Shown here in pieces: positions 47,830-60,202 of a stretch of 64,000 nt of DNA. The position numbers were made by a program, and so were the translations under genes. This DNA comes from Chlorocebus sabaeus. Its lineage: Eukaryota > Chordata > Mammalia > Primates > Cercopithecidae. The stretch's first letter is position 1; every line of letters begins with the position of its first letter. Under the pieces are notes generated by a model, which saw nothing but the letters and a program-made list of their open reading frames with translations, had not been told where the DNA came from and did no database searches. Location: contig NC_132914.1 of NCBI RefSeq assembly GCF_047675955.1, positions 43,858,521 through 43,922,520 on the forward strand, read 5' to 3'.

Positions 47830-48582
47830 AGTCCAATTGGCTGCAGTTCCTTCTCTAGGGAGACCATCAAAGCACTACTCTCCAACTAAAATACTCTCCG
47901 CCTCAGCTCTTTATCTGAGAAAGGGAGATAACTCCTGTAACGGAATCTATGGGCAAGATAACAGAAGAGGAAAGGGCAACCTGTGGCACAGCCACCTCTG
48001 GACAGAGTATCCCAGTGCCCTCCTTACCTCCCTTATCAGCCTCTTTCCTTCCTTGTGCCACTCCCACCCTCCACTGCCACCCCAGGGCCTCCCCTATGTC
48101 CATTCCCTGGATCCAGTGAATTTCAGAAGAGTCCTGGCTAAAGTATGAACTTTGATTAAGGTATTTGCTGATAAATTCAACTAGGAAACCTCATAGGGGA
48201 ACTTTTCCTTTTTTCAAGGAGGAAGGAGCAATGCTTGCTTCATTGCTTCCCTGCCTCCAGTCCTTCCGCTTTTCTTCAATACCTGTCCCCATTGTGGTGA
48301 CAGCCTGCCGCAAGTGGAGCAGGGAAACCATTCCAACTCTACCTGCAACTCCTCTGGTGGGGCTGGGGTTATATATGCTGGGTTTGGGAGACACAACCCA
48401 CATCAACTGTGGCCTCTGTTACTAAATCGTAAGTCAAAGCAGGGCTTCTTATATTTGCCTTAAAAATATTATCACCAGACATCTAGTCGGTCTCTTTGAC
48501 TTCTGTTCCACAAGAAACTTTCACTTTTTTAGGTGGAGAAAAGGAGAAGTGGGGCAGAGGACACACTAAAAAGAGGAAGGAG
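47830..48582. other. Unassigned unique sequence
   Basis: Moderately GC-rich, low-repeat sequence. Short open frames on both strands but no convincing exon. Confidence 0.5.
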
Positions 48583-48878
48583 GGCAGGATGCGGTGGCTC
48601 AGACCTGTAATCCCAGCATTTTGAGGCTGAGGCAGGTGGATCACTTGAAGTCAGGAGTTCCAGACGAGCCTGGTCAACATGGCGAAACCCTGTCTCTTAC
48701 AAAAATATGAAAATTAGCTAAGCACAGTGGCAGGCACCTGTAATCCCAGCTACTCAGAAGACTGAGACATGAGAATCGCTTGAACCCAGGAGGCAGAGGT
48801 TGCAGTGAGCTGAGATCACAACACTGCATTCCAGCCTGGGCGACAGAGCGAGACTGTCAAAAAAAAAAAAAAAAAAAA
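48583..48878 (+). mobile_element. AluS/J-like, sense
   Basis: Complete Alu with poly(A) at 48860-48878. Imperfect flanking repeat 'aagaggaagga' / 'aagaagaagga'. Confidence 0.94.
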
Positions 48879-49868
48879 GAAGAAGGAGAAAGAGATTTAC
48901 TTGTGGGGTTGAACCTCTCAGGAAGCTTGCAAAGTCCCTGAAAAGACTAGACTTACCAGTGGCAATGCAGGTGTCAGCTGCATAAGTGGCCAGATCTTGA
49001 AACCATCATAGAAAGACAGCAATCCAAGCTGGGATGCTGGAATTTTCTTCATAATATATTTCTCCATATGATAATTTTCTATAATCACTTCCTGATAAAT
49101 GGTCTTCCAGCCCCTTGGGCTGGAAATAAACAGTTATTTCATGAGATGACAGATACTCCAGATATTTGCGGTAGCTTCTCATGTATTCTCTCTGCCATGC
49201 CCTTCCCCCTCCTTCCCTACCAATTTGTCTTTTTTCCCTCTTCCTCAGCATAAGTACTTCTAGTGTCCTCAACTATTTTCTATATGTGTTTTGACTATAT
49301 GTCCCATGCTTTAAATTTTCAAATATACGATCTGTGCTCACTTTGGCTATTCTACTGTGAATAGCCAAATCTATTGGTCCCAGATTTTGTTTGAAGATGT
49401 TTCTCTACCATCACCCTGCTTCCAAGAATCTCTAATTCTAACTCCTGATCTTGTTCTTTTCCTCCCTCTTCAACCCATTACAACTTCCTAAATACTTTGC
49501 ACATTTACCTGTAAAAGGTGCTGACTTCTAGAGGCGTTTAAACATTATTCTAAAGTGCTAGTGGACATGGAATGCAGGAGTGACCAGAAAGTGCTAGGAG
49601 AGGGTGCAGATGATAAATCCTATGTGACAGAGAGGTGCACGAGAGGCGTGCAGAATTTGGATCTAAAGTTAATATAAAAGATGAAAAGTACATCTAGTCA
49701 AATTTATTCCTGAAATCCCTTAAAACTTTGGGTCTTTCTATTCCTTGGCAAATATTTGTCATTTGTAGGTTACTTTTGCTTTTTATCTCTTTATTAGTTA
49801 GTATTTTTCTATGGTTCTCAATTAGTTTTTCCATTTTTTCCTTGAGAATATCTCCTCAACCTTTGCTA
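48879..49868. other. Unassigned unique sequence
   Basis: A weak L2-like pyrimidine-rich stretch is at 49390-49500. No gene signal. Confidence 0.45.
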
Positions 49869-50075
49869 CTCAAGGATCAACAGCATCAACATCACCTGAG
49901 ACTTTATCAGATATGCAGAACATCAGGCTCCACTCTAGGCCTGCAGAATCAGAATCTGTATTTTGAGCAGTTCCCTAAGCGATTTTAAGCAGTCCCTAAG
50001 TGATTTTAACCAGTTCCCTAAGTGATTGCAGTGCACACTGAAGTCTCAGAAGCTCTAAACCATCACTGCCAGCTT
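49869..50075. mobile_element. hAT-Charlie MITE, MER20-like, with internal 22-bp triplication
   Basis: 'catcaacatcacctgagact', 'caggctccactctaggcctg' and 'cagaatcagaatctgtattt', then a return arm ('gcacactgaagtctcagaag'). Three copies of 'cagttccctaagtgatttta' (49967, 49989, 50010) expand the middle. Confidence 0.6.
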
Positions 50076-50599
50076 GACCACCTCAGCCATCTGAATTATG
50101 CTTCTCTGTCAGTGGCTGGAAAAATCTTAAAATCACAATGTCTTGTTCCAAAATTCCACCAACATATACCAAAAATTTTATCTTTGACTGCATGCATTCA
50201 TTTTTTTAAAAAGATGTCCATAGTTAAATTAGGGGCGTTCAATGTGAGTGAAGTACGCCCAGAAGTACAAGAATAGAGTATTTCACTGCCTTTCTAGAAG
50301 AAGGTGAAGATTTAAATCTTTTCTTATGATAAAAAATGGTAATAAGGAAAGGAAGGAGCATGAGGGAAATAAAAAGGAACCTTAGGACTGGAGCTGAGAA
50401 GGCAGAGAGAGAGACTTGGAATGGCTACGTTGTGTTGCACTGAGAATGAGTTAACAGACACTAACCCAATATCTGTGATTGGAAAGCTGAAGTAAGGTGG
50501 GTGAGAGGGGTGTGTGCAGTTAATAGAATATCTTAGGGACATTTGAGCAAATAAATCATGGGACTAAAATGGATGTTGCAGTTTTTTAATGAAATTGTA

Positions 50600-50745
50600 A
50601 AAGATGGACTGTAATTTTTTTCAAGTCTGTTTTCCCATCTGTAAAATGGAGCATAGTATCTAGTGGGCAGAATGTTGTAAGGAATAAAAATAAAACATAT
50701 TGAGCTCAGACCAAAGTTGGCACATAGGAGGCACTTAGCTGGCAA
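50600..50745 (+). mobile_element. MIR fragment
   Basis: 'ttttcccatctgtaaaatgg' and 'ggcacataggaggcacttag' are the MIR middle and 3' end. Confidence 0.65.
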
Positions 50746-50849
50746 CAGAGGTCACTATAGTTATTCTTGTGTGTGGGTTGAGAGCCTGAAAGCAGAGAAA
50801 ACGTTGAGGGAGCTCCTCCTGTAGTAAGAACAACAGCAATATTGGTCAA

Positions 50850-51075
50850 GTGCTCACTGTGTGCCGGGCACTATTTTAATAGTGCATTACAGAAAGTAAC
50901 ACATGTACTCCTCACAATAGTCCTATGAGGTAGGTACGTACCATCATTCCTATTTGTAAAATTGGAGGCTGAGGGACAGAGAGGCTAAATTATTTGCATA
51001 AGTTGCCACAGACAGAATTCGAAAGCTCAGCATGATTTCAAACCCCACATTCTCTATCACCATGCTATTCTACTA
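50850..51075 (-). mobile_element. MIR SINE, antisense
   Basis: 'cactgtgtgccgggcactat', 'agtcctatgaggtaggtacg', 'ggaggctgagggacagagag' and 'caccatgctattctac' span nearly the full element in reverse. Confidence 0.85.
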
Positions 51076-52123
51076 CAAGTATTCCAATGAAGACAAGGAG
51101 GAGATGAGTGGTGGGAGAAGTAGAAAAAAAATGGAAGAACAAAAACTCATCAGTGAGAAGGAGATGGCAATGTGTGAGCAAACAGCTCTGGATGAACAGA
51201 AAGAGTCAAAAATAACTGAGCTGATAAGTAGAGCCGGGAGGAGAGCGGCACCATCACCAGAGGTGGAGGTTTGTTTTGTATTTGGCTTAATGTCCTTGAA
51301 ATGTTTAAGATTTGATCAAAATCTCTTGGGTTCAGTTTGGAGCTATAAAGCTTATTTTGAAAAATAGGATTGCTTTTGCTTTGTGAACAAAAAACACTTA
51401 GAACCCATCATTCACCTGAAGCTTGTGTGTCCAGTGATTAGTTCTGTACATAGGTAAGCATTTCTTTCAAGTAGCACATATTTAAAGAGCATAAGTGCCT
51501 TTTTTTCACACCCCATTTAATTTACACTGGTTTTGCCTTCCTGCACAGATGGCCTGCTTTTCCTTTTCCTGTGCTTAATTCTCATTGAAGCCAGAGAGTG
51601 TTAAATGCCCATGAGGATACAGTGGAGTTAAGGAATACAGGAAAAGGAGTCAGATGGTGCTAATATTACAACAGAACTGTAGGGGAATGGTTTCTAAAGT
51701 TATGATATTATTCATAAAACATTAAAAATGTAATTTTGCAGCTTAGTTAATAAAATGGGAAGACCCAAGTAATGTTAACTGAAAATAAATTAGGAAACTG
51801 GTATATGCAGTATGATTCTCAAATGGCAGAATTTGAAAGCACATGTAAATGTATGGTTTTGAAAAATATATATAATCACATAGTTTTTAAAGGTCAGGAT
51901 TCTTAAATATATATATATATATATATATTATTAGAGGCTATTTCTGGGTGAAAGCACTTAGGGTGATTTTATGTTCTTTAAACTCATTTTCATTTTTGCA
52001 TTTTTCTACATGAGGCATTAATTTTATGATCAGAAAAAAATCCTACTTTTAAGAAAGAAGAGTGGCATTTAGAGTTTGTTTTCCCTGTTAGGTGTTTTAA
52101 GTCTGAATTAAAGCTGCTGTTTT
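51076..52123. other. Unassigned unique sequence with (TA)n
   Basis: Contains an open, charged sense frame at 51076-51270 (see findings), a (TA)n run at 51906-51930 and otherwise plain A/T-rich DNA. Confidence 0.45.
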
Positions 52124-52391
52124 GGCCAGGCGCAGTGGCTCACTCCTGTAATCCCAGCACTTTGGGAGGCCAAGGTGGGTGGATCACAAGGTCAGGACAT
52201 CGACCATACTAACATGGTGAAACTCCATCTCTACTAAAAATACAAAAAATTAGCTGGGCATAGAGGCATGCATCTGTAGTCCCAGCTACTCAGGAGGCTG
52301 AGGCAGGAGAATCGAACCCGGGAGGCGGAGGTTGCTGTAAGCCAAGATCGCACCATTGCACTCCAGCCTGGGCAACAAGAGCGAAACTCTG

Positions 52392-52421
<30 letters not shown>
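52124..52421 (+). mobile_element. AluS-like, sense
   Basis: Alu with small internal deletions (about 52198-52215 and 52310) and a pure A-tail at 52397-52424. Flanked by near-identical 'aagctgctgttt' / 'aagctgcagttt'. Confidence 0.95.
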
Positions 52422-52424
<3 letters not shown>

Positions 52425-52427
<3 letters not shown>

Positions 52428-53543
52428 GCAGTTTCTGCTGAGATTTTGCCCAGTGGGGGCAATATTAGCCCCCCAAATTTCTGCGGTTGCATTTATGTTT
52501 GTGGGAGTCTTAAGTGCAGGAAAGAAGTCAGGTGCCTCCTCTTTCACCAGCTGTTAGTTGTTTAACATCAGTAAGTAGAAGTGTTCTTCCTATTAAGTGG
52601 GAAAGGGAAGCCAGCCTGCGGGGACAGGCAGAGGGGGTGGTGATAAAGGAGGAATCTTCAAAAAGGCCTTCCTCTTCAGCATTTTTCAGTGATGATTATT
52701 TGAGAAATTCGGCCAGCTGCATCCTGCAGCTGTGTTTCCAGCTGTGCTAAGTGGGGATGGGCAAAGCGCCCCAGTGGCTTTTTTCTGGGACATGTAGACT
52801 AGCCAGTAATATGGTAGAGCTGGGACTACATTGAACTTTTAGGGAATTAACTTTCTGGACAACTTTCAGAAAGTTGAAGTTCTACCTTTCAGGCATTGGA
52901 AAGATCAAATGAGCCCATGTACATAAAATAAAACCCTACACAGCACTATAATGATGAGTTTCTGTGAGACTATCAATATTTCTCCCCTTAAGCTCTAAAG
53001 CTTCAATGCTTAATCACCATTACTTTCATATATGTTGTGGAAAATTTTTTAATTGCTTAGCATATTTTTAAAATGTGAAAATATTACAATGACCATGATG
53101 AATGTTTTAGAGCAAGGAAAGAATGATCCATCATTTGAGAACCCAATTATTTTCATTTTGGAGCCTTAAAATATTTAAGCTTATAAGAACAGTTAAACTA
53201 TATTACTAAAAAATTTTGAAAAAAATAGCATCCTATTACCCTAAAACAACTGTCATCAATCCTGTGTCTTTATTTTCAAGATTTTTTCTAAAGGCAACAT
53301 ATGTCAAGTTTTAATTGTAGTGGATATAATAATTTTGTAATCTAATTCCTTTTTGCTTTTGTGTTTAATATCATACTAGATAGGAGACAGTTTAGAATAG
53401 TGGTTAAACTCCCAGGCTCTGGAGTCAGCTGTGAGCTTCTATAAGGAGTTCTCTTTTTATCAGGTGGAAGAGGTAAGTCAGACTAGCTAGATAGGAAGAG
53501 GGAAGCAGCCACGAAGGAAGAACCTTTAAGGGAGACTTAAACA
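52425..53543. other. Unassigned unique sequence
   Basis: A MIR 5' fragment is at 53395-53440 ('tagaatagtggttaaactcc'). No other feature seen. Confidence 0.45.
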
Positions 53544-53762
53544 TGTTGGGCGCGGTGGCTCATGCCTGTAATCCCAGCACCTTGGAAGGCTGAGGAGGGA
53601 GGATCACATGGTCAGGAGTTCAAGACCAGCCTGGCCAACATGGTGAGACCCCCGTCTCTACTAAGAAAATACAGTTGCAGTGAACCGAGATCATGCCACT
53701 GCACTCCAGCCAGGGCGACAGAGCAAGACTCCATCTCAAAAAAAAAAAAAAAAAAAAAAAAA
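53544..53762 (+). mobile_element. AluS-like with internal deletion
   Basis: Left part normal to 'ctctactaagaaaatacag', then directly 'ttgcagtgaaccgagatc': about 80-90 bp of the middle is missing. Poly(A) at 53738-53762, followed by a short (GA)n. Confidence 0.93.
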
Positions 53763-55156
53763 ACAAGAGAGAGAGAGCCTTAAACCCTGCTTCCTAGAGT
53801 TATTGTGAGACAGAAAAGAAGTAATATCCATACATATCTAATATACACCTTGGGACATAGTAAGCATTTAATAAATGGTAGCTATTGTACCATGCATATA
53901 GTGTTACATAGACTTTATGTTAATTATTTTAATATCAACATAGAATTCCATTGGATAAAGGTCGTATAATATCTTTAATCTATTATTGGCCTTTAATTTT
54001 CTTAAAGTTTTTAACATTATAAATAATGCAGGACATACCTGTCCCCACATTTTAGATGATCTTTTGAGACTATATATAGGTTAACAGAATTACTATGTCA
54101 GCAAACATTTTTTAGAATTTTTGATATATTATGGGGTATTGCTTTCCAAATACCTGCCAATATCATCATCAATATTTGAAAGCAATAGTTTTACTGTACC
54201 ATTGCCAGGACTGAATATGAAAGTTAATTTGTGTGTGTGTGTGCATGTGTGCATGCATGTACACATGTGCCTGTGTTTGTGTATGCTCACTAATTTGGTG
54301 GGGCGCTAAAGATGATGTAAGAATATTTTTTGCTAAGCCAGAGCAAAGTCTCTGATAGGCTGGCCTGTGGAACTAGGAAGCACTGCCCCCTAGAGGTCAT
54401 CTGCCTGATCTGGGCTGACCGATTTCCTACCTGCATTAGAAAGTTCCAGAAATTTAACTCCCTTAGAATGTTGTTGCTAGATGTTCAGTTTTATTTCTCA
54501 ACTTACAGTGATCCAGAAACTCAGGGTAAATGAACTAGATAGAATTCAGCTCACAACTGGGGCTTACAATGTGTAGAAAGTTTTAATGGTAAAAGAGAGA
54601 ACCACCCCCAAAACAAAAATCATTAAACTTCAGGAAGAGGCAATTGAGCCTTTAAGGAAAATTCTCTTAGTATAAAGATATATATTGGACAGAGTGGTTC
54701 AGGCTTAACTGCAGGGTCTGGGTTGCTGGAAAGAGTTGGTGTTCTGCGGGTTTAGAAAGACAAGATGGTGATTAAGTAGAGGAAGGAGAAGAACTGTATC
54801 ATGTGCAGCATATCTCTGCTGTGGCTACCTTTCTCTGAAATGGCTGGTCTCTAACTAGGAAAAGCAGATGTCTCTCACCAGCTGGAAAGTGAGAAAATAT
54901 CTAGAGTGAATAGGACAGGCAGGGGTGTGTGGGTAGCAGAGCAGTAGCCATCAGTGGAGCGGGGATGGCTCAAACAGCAGACACTGAGGCAGGGAGAGCA
55001 TTGCTTTAGGCACCACTGAGTATAAGTGAGGCAGTGGGCCTGCTCATTGAAGCTTACTTTCCTCCTTCTGAATTGCCACTTCTGATCTACTATAGGCTTG
55101 GATACCAGATACTTAATCTTGTCAGAATTGTGTGTAAAATCACAATAAAAGGTCCC
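53763..55156. other. Unassigned sequence with old-repeat traces and (TG)n
   Basis: MIR 3' end at 53840-53890, a diffuse old LINE-like stretch at 53920-54210, and a (TG)n/(CATG) microsatellite at 54228-54285. No gene signal. Confidence 0.45.
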
Positions 55157-56478
55157 TGAAAGAAGGATTCTGGGAAAATGGCAGAATAGGAAGCACCAGG
55201 AGTCTGTCTCCCCACCTACACAACAATCACAATGGCAGAATCTGGCTGATGTAACTATTTTGGAACTCTGGAGTATCTCCAAGGCTTGCAACTTCCAGGG
55301 AAAGGCTCAGAAAGTAAATTACAGTTACTTTTGGTCCATTTCAGTTCTTGGCACAGTAACAGCTACCTCAACCCTCTGGCAGGCAGCTGTACACATGTTC
55401 CTGGAGCAGATTGCACACAGCTTGAGGGAAGTAGGGTGGGCAAAAAGGGCCCTGTCCTCCTAGTGTTTGGGACCTGTTTGCTAATTGCTGCTTCTGATTA
55501 CGGAGGTATAAACAAAGGGGCAGGAAGCCACTATTGTTGCACCTCTCTCTATTATTGGAAGTCCCTCTTTCTCTTGCTGAAGTGATTTCCAGAGCATTTA
55601 AATGGCTGGTGCATTTTTTTCCCCTTCATTTTGTCTTTTTCCTCTTTGGGGACAATACATTAAAAACTAGAACATCCAAAAGCAACTACATATACAGAGA
55701 AATTAGAAAGTCATAGTACTTTCCCAGGGAAAGGCAGAGGCTCAGAAAAGGCCTGAGAGGACTTTAGGTTTATGCCTCTGGCTGACCCTCAGCACAGAGA
55801 TAGATGTGCAATAATCAATAGACAAACAAAAACAAAAACAAAAAATCCCTAGAGAAGGGGTAGAATATGATTTCCAGAGTTACGACATTATTAGATTCGT
55901 CCAGTTTTCAACAAAAAATCATCAGACATAAAAAGAAACAAGAAAGAAAGACTCATTCAAAAGAAAAAAATAAACAATAAATCAAGAGAAACTGTTCCTG
56001 AAAAACACCTAATTCTGAATGGATCAAAAAATTTAAACAACCATCTTAAAGATGCTCAAAGGTTTAAAGGAAGACACAAGGAAAGTCAAGAAAACAATGC
56101 ATGCAAAAATGGAAATATCAGTAAACAGACAGAAAACCTAAAGAGAAACCACAAAAAAATTCTGGAACTGAAAAGTATAATAATTGTAATAAAATTTCAC
56201 TAGAGGGATTCAAAGACAGATCTGAGCAGACAGATGAAAGAAATAGTGACCTTGAAGATAGGACAAAAGAAATTTTCTACTCTGAGGAAGAGAAAGAAAA
56301 CAAATTGAAGAAAAGTGAACAGAATGTAAGGGACCTGTGGAACACCATCAAATGGACTGATCCATGCACTGCAGGAGTCCAAGAAGAAAAAAGATAAAAA
56401 GCAGAAAGAATATTTGAAGAAATAGTGGCCAAAACATTCTAAATTTAATGAGAGACATTATTATAAACACAAAAATGA

Positions 56479-56539
56479 CAGTCACAAAATGACAAAACAG
56501 TATGATTTCACTTATATGAGGTACTTAGAGTAATCAAAG
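56479..56539 (+). repeat. 61-bp copy of the L1 3' region inside ORF1
   Basis: Matches 62564-62623 (end of ORF2/3' UTR of the same element) at all but about five positions: 'cagtcacaaaatgac', 'gtatgatttcacttatatga', 'ggtacttagagta'. This sequence does not belong in ORF1. It has no A-tail. Confidence 0.85.
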
Positions 56540-56584
56540 TTCAATAAGCACAATGAACTTTGGATAAGATAAACTCAAAGACAC

Positions 56585-56988
56585 TGATACGGTTTGAATC
56601 TGTGTCCCCACCCAAATCTCATGTTCAATTGTAATCCCAAATGTTGGATGTGGGGCCTGGTGGGAGGTGATTGGAGCATGGGATCAGATTTCTCATGAAT
56701 TGTTTAGCATCACCCCCTTGGTGCTGTTCTCCTGACAGTAAGTGAGTTCTCGTGAGATCTGGTTGTTTAAAAGCATGTCACACCTCCCCCCTCACTCTCT
56801 CTCGCTGCCCTGTGCTTGCATCCCCTTCGCCTTCCACGATGATTGTAAGTTTCCTGAGGCCTTCCCAGAAGCCAAGCAGATGCCAGCATAATGATTCCTG
56901 TACAGCCTGCTGAAGTCTAAACTTCTTTTGTTTATAAATTACTCAGTCTCAGGTATTTCTTTATGCAATGCAAGAATGGACTAATACA
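56585..56988 (+). mobile_element. MST-type MaLR solo LTR
   Basis: 404-bp LTR from TGATACGGTTTG to 'gactaataca', flanked by a perfect 5-bp duplication, GACAC, at 56580-56584 and 56989-56993. Inserted in L1M ORF1. Close relative of the LTR at 26139-26540. Confidence 0.95.
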
Positions 56989-58262
56989 GACACCCACACC
57001 AGCACATACTGTAATTAAGCAGTTGAAATACAAATATAAAAAGGGAACATTGAAAGCAGTGAGAGAGAAGCAACAATCACATACAAGAAATCCTCCATAA
57101 GAATATCAGCAGATTTCTTATCAGAAACGTTGGAAGCCAGAAGGGAGTGAACTGATATATTCAAAGTGCTAAACAGAAAAACACCTGTCAATGAAAAATC
57201 CTACACCTGTCAAAATTAGCCTTCAGAATTGAGGGAAAAGTTAAGACATTCACAGATAAACAAAGCTGAGGGACTTTGCTCCCACTAGACCTGCTCTACA
57301 AGAAATACTAAAGGAAATCTTGTAGGATGAAATGAAAGGATACATAATTTAAGAGACTAGTGCATTTAAAAAAATATTAGTTTATGTTTTGGGACACAAA
57401 ATGTATAAAGATGTGTCACATCAACAACTGAAGGGCATGGATGGAGATATAAAGTATAATTTTTATATGTCATTGAAGTTATAAATTCAAATTAGAGTGT
57501 TATAACTTTAGTGTTATAATCCCCATGGTAACCATATAGAAAATAGCTATAGAATATACACAAAAAGAAATGAAGAAGAAATTTAAATATTTTACTACAA
57601 AAAAATTGATTAAACATGAAAGAAGATATAATGCAGAAAATGAGAGACAAAAAAGCTGTAAGGCACATAGGAAACAAACAGCAAAGTGACAGAAGTAAGA
57701 CCCTCTTTATCAATAATTACTTTAAATATAAGCGGATGAAATTCTCCAATCAAAGCACAGAGATTGGCAAAATGGATTAAAAAAAGAAACATCATCCAAC
57801 TATATGCTGTCTAAAGAAACTAACTTTATATCCAGACAAACAGAATGAAAGTGAAAAAATGGAAAAAGCTCTTTCATGCAAATAGTAACCAGAAAAGAGC
57901 TGGGATGGCTATAACTAATATCAGAGAAAATAGACATATCAAAAAGATTACAAGAGACAAAAATGACATTATATATACATTAAAAGGCCACTGCAGCAAA
58001 AAGATATAACAATTATTAATGTCTGAGCACCTAATCACAGACTATCAAAATTTATGAATCAAGAATGTACAGAATTGAAAGGAGAAATTGAGACTTCAAT
58101 ATCCCACTCTCAATAACAGAGCAACTAGTAAAAGATAAGCAAGGAAATAGAAGACTTAAACCACACAATAAACCAACTAGATCTAATAGATGAATGTAGA
58201 GCAGTCTACCCAACAACAAAATACACATTCTCCTCAAGTGGACATGGGACATTTTCTGGGAT

Positions 58263-58430
58263 GGACTGTATGTTAGGCCACAAATTAAGTCTAATAGATT
58301 TTAAAAGCTAAATATTATACAAAGCATATACTGCAAACACAACACAGGACCATACGTTAGGCCACAAATAAAGCCTTAATAGATTTTAAAAGCTAAATAT
58401 TATACAAAGCATATAGTACAAACACAACAT
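58263..58430 (+). repeat. ~84-bp tandem duplication in the L1M endonuclease region
   Basis: Units start at 58263 and 58347. The shared 'ttaggccacaaa' and then 'agattttaaaagctaaatat' are repeated with about seven differences. Confidence 0.9.
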
Positions 58431-58494
58431 TATGAAGTTAGAAATCAATAAGAAAAGGAAAACCATTCACAAATTGGTGGAAATTAAACAATAC

Positions 58495-58800
58495 TTTTTT
58501 TTTTTTTTTTCCGAGATGGAGTCTCGCTCTGCTGCCCAGGCTGGAGTGCAGTGGTGTGATCTTGGCTCACTGCAACCTCCACCTCCTGGGTTCAAGCAAT
58601 TCTCTGCCTCAGCATCCTGAGTAGCTAGGATTACAGGCACCTGCCACCATGCCCAGCTAATTTTTTATTATTTTTTTATTTTTAGTAGAGACGAGGTTTC
58701 ACCATCTTGGCCAGCTGGTCTTGAACTCCTGATCTCATGACCCACCTGCCTCAGCCTCCCAAAGTGCTGGGATTAGAGGCATGAGCCACAGCGCCCAGCC
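58495..58800 (-). mobile_element. AluS/Y-like, antisense
   Basis: T-run at 58495-58511 and 5' end 'acagcgcccagcc' at 58800, flanked by the perfect 10-bp repeat TAAACAATAC at 58485-58494 and 58801-58810. Confidence 0.96.
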
Positions 58801-59396
58801 TAAACAATACATTCTTAAACAACCAATGCATTGAAGAAGTGACAAGGGAAATTAGAAAAAACTTAGAGATGAATGAAAATGAAAGGACAACATACTAAAA
58901 CATACAAGATTCAGTGAAAGCAGTGCTAAAGGGGAAATTATAGCTATCAATTTTTTTTTCATTAAAAAAAAGACCTCAGGTCAACAACGTAACTTTAAAA
59001 CTTAAAGAACTAGAAAAAGAAGAACAAACTAAACAAAAAGCTAACAGAAGAAAGGGAATAGTAAAAATTAAAGCAGAGATAAAAAAAACAGGCAGGGAAA
59101 AATCAGAAAATCAAGAAAATCAAAGCTAGTTTTTTGAAAAGATCAACAACATTAACAAACCTTTAGCCAGATAAACTAAGAAAAGGAGAGAGAAGATTTA
59201 AATTATCAGACTCAGAAATGAAAGTGAGGACATTACTATCAATTCTACATAAATATAGAGGATTATAAGAGAGTAAATGAATTACTGTAGGGCAACAAAT
59301 TGGTTACCCTGGATGAAATGGACAAATTCCTAAAAACACAAAACTTTCTAAGACTAAATCACTAAAAAATAGAAAATTTGAATAGACCTACAACTA

Positions 59397-59744
59397 TAGC
59401 TTGAGTATCCCTTACCTGAAATGATTGGAACCAGAAGTGTTTCAGATTTTGAATTTTGGAATATTTGCATATACATAATGAGATATCTTAGGGATGGGAC
59501 TCAGGTCTAAACATGACATTTATTTATGTTTCATATACATCTTATACACATAAAGTGAAGATAATTTATCCACTATTTTAAATAATTGTGTGTATGAAAT
59601 AAGGTTTTGACTGAGTTTTGACTGCAACCCTCACATGACAGTCAGGTATGAAATTTTCTATTTGTGATGTCATATGAGAACGCAAAAAGTTAGATTTTGG
59701 AAGATTTTGAATTTTGGATTTTCAGATTAGGGATGCTTAACCTA
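59397..59744 (+). mobile_element. Tigger-like DNA transposon, uninterrupted copy
   Basis: 348 bp: starts 'cttgagtatcccttacctga' after TA (59395-59396), includes 'ttttggaatatttgcatata', and ends 'gattagggatgcttaaccta' before CA/GTAAAAAG. L1M sequence 'cctacaacta' / 'gtaaaaagattgaatc' is continuous across it. The terminal arms are imperfect inverted repeats. No transposase frame, so non-autonomous. Same family as 5126-5166 plus 11041-11695. Subfamily (possibly Tigger7) uncertain. Confidence 0.82.
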
Positions 59745-59903
59745 CAGTAAAAAGATTGAATCACTAATCAGAAATTTTCCACTGAATAAAATCCCTGGAC
59801 CTCATGGCTTTACTGTTGAAATTTACCAAGACTTTTAAAAAGAACAAACACCAATACTTGTCAAACTTTTCAAAAATTTTAAGAGGAAGAAGTACCTCCT
59901 AAC

Positions 59904-60202
59904 CTTTTTTTTTTTTTTTTTGAGACAGCTCCTCACTCTGTCACCCAGGCTGGTGTGCAGTAGTATGCTCATAGCTCACTGAAGCCTCAAACTACTGAGC
60001 TCAAGCAATTCTCTTGCCTTAGCCTCATAAGTAGTTAGGACTACAGGTACATGGCCCCTCACCCGGCTACTTTTTAAATTTTTTGTAGATACAGGGTCTC
60101 ACTTTGTTGCCCAGGCTGGTCTCAAACTCCTGGGTTTAAGAGATCCTCTTGGCTTGGCCTCTCAAAGTGCTAGAATTATAGGTGTGAGCCATTGTGCCCA
60201 GC
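59904..60202 (-). mobile_element. AluJ-like, antisense
   Basis: T-run 59904-59920, decayed CpGs, 5' end 'gtgcccagcc' near 60202. The short repeat 'cctaac' flanks it, and L1M ORF2 ('ctcctaac' / 'tcatttattgaggc') is continuous across it. Confidence 0.92.

Larger units (their letters stand above)
55890..57300 (+). pseudogene. L1M ORF1, broken and interrupted
   Basis: Lys/Glu-rich coiled-coil region ('ctagagggattcaaagacag', 56200) and C-terminal domain ('gaaacgttggaagccagaag', 57124) with many stops. A 61-bp foreign piece lies at 56479 and an MST LTR at 56585. Confidence 0.75.
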
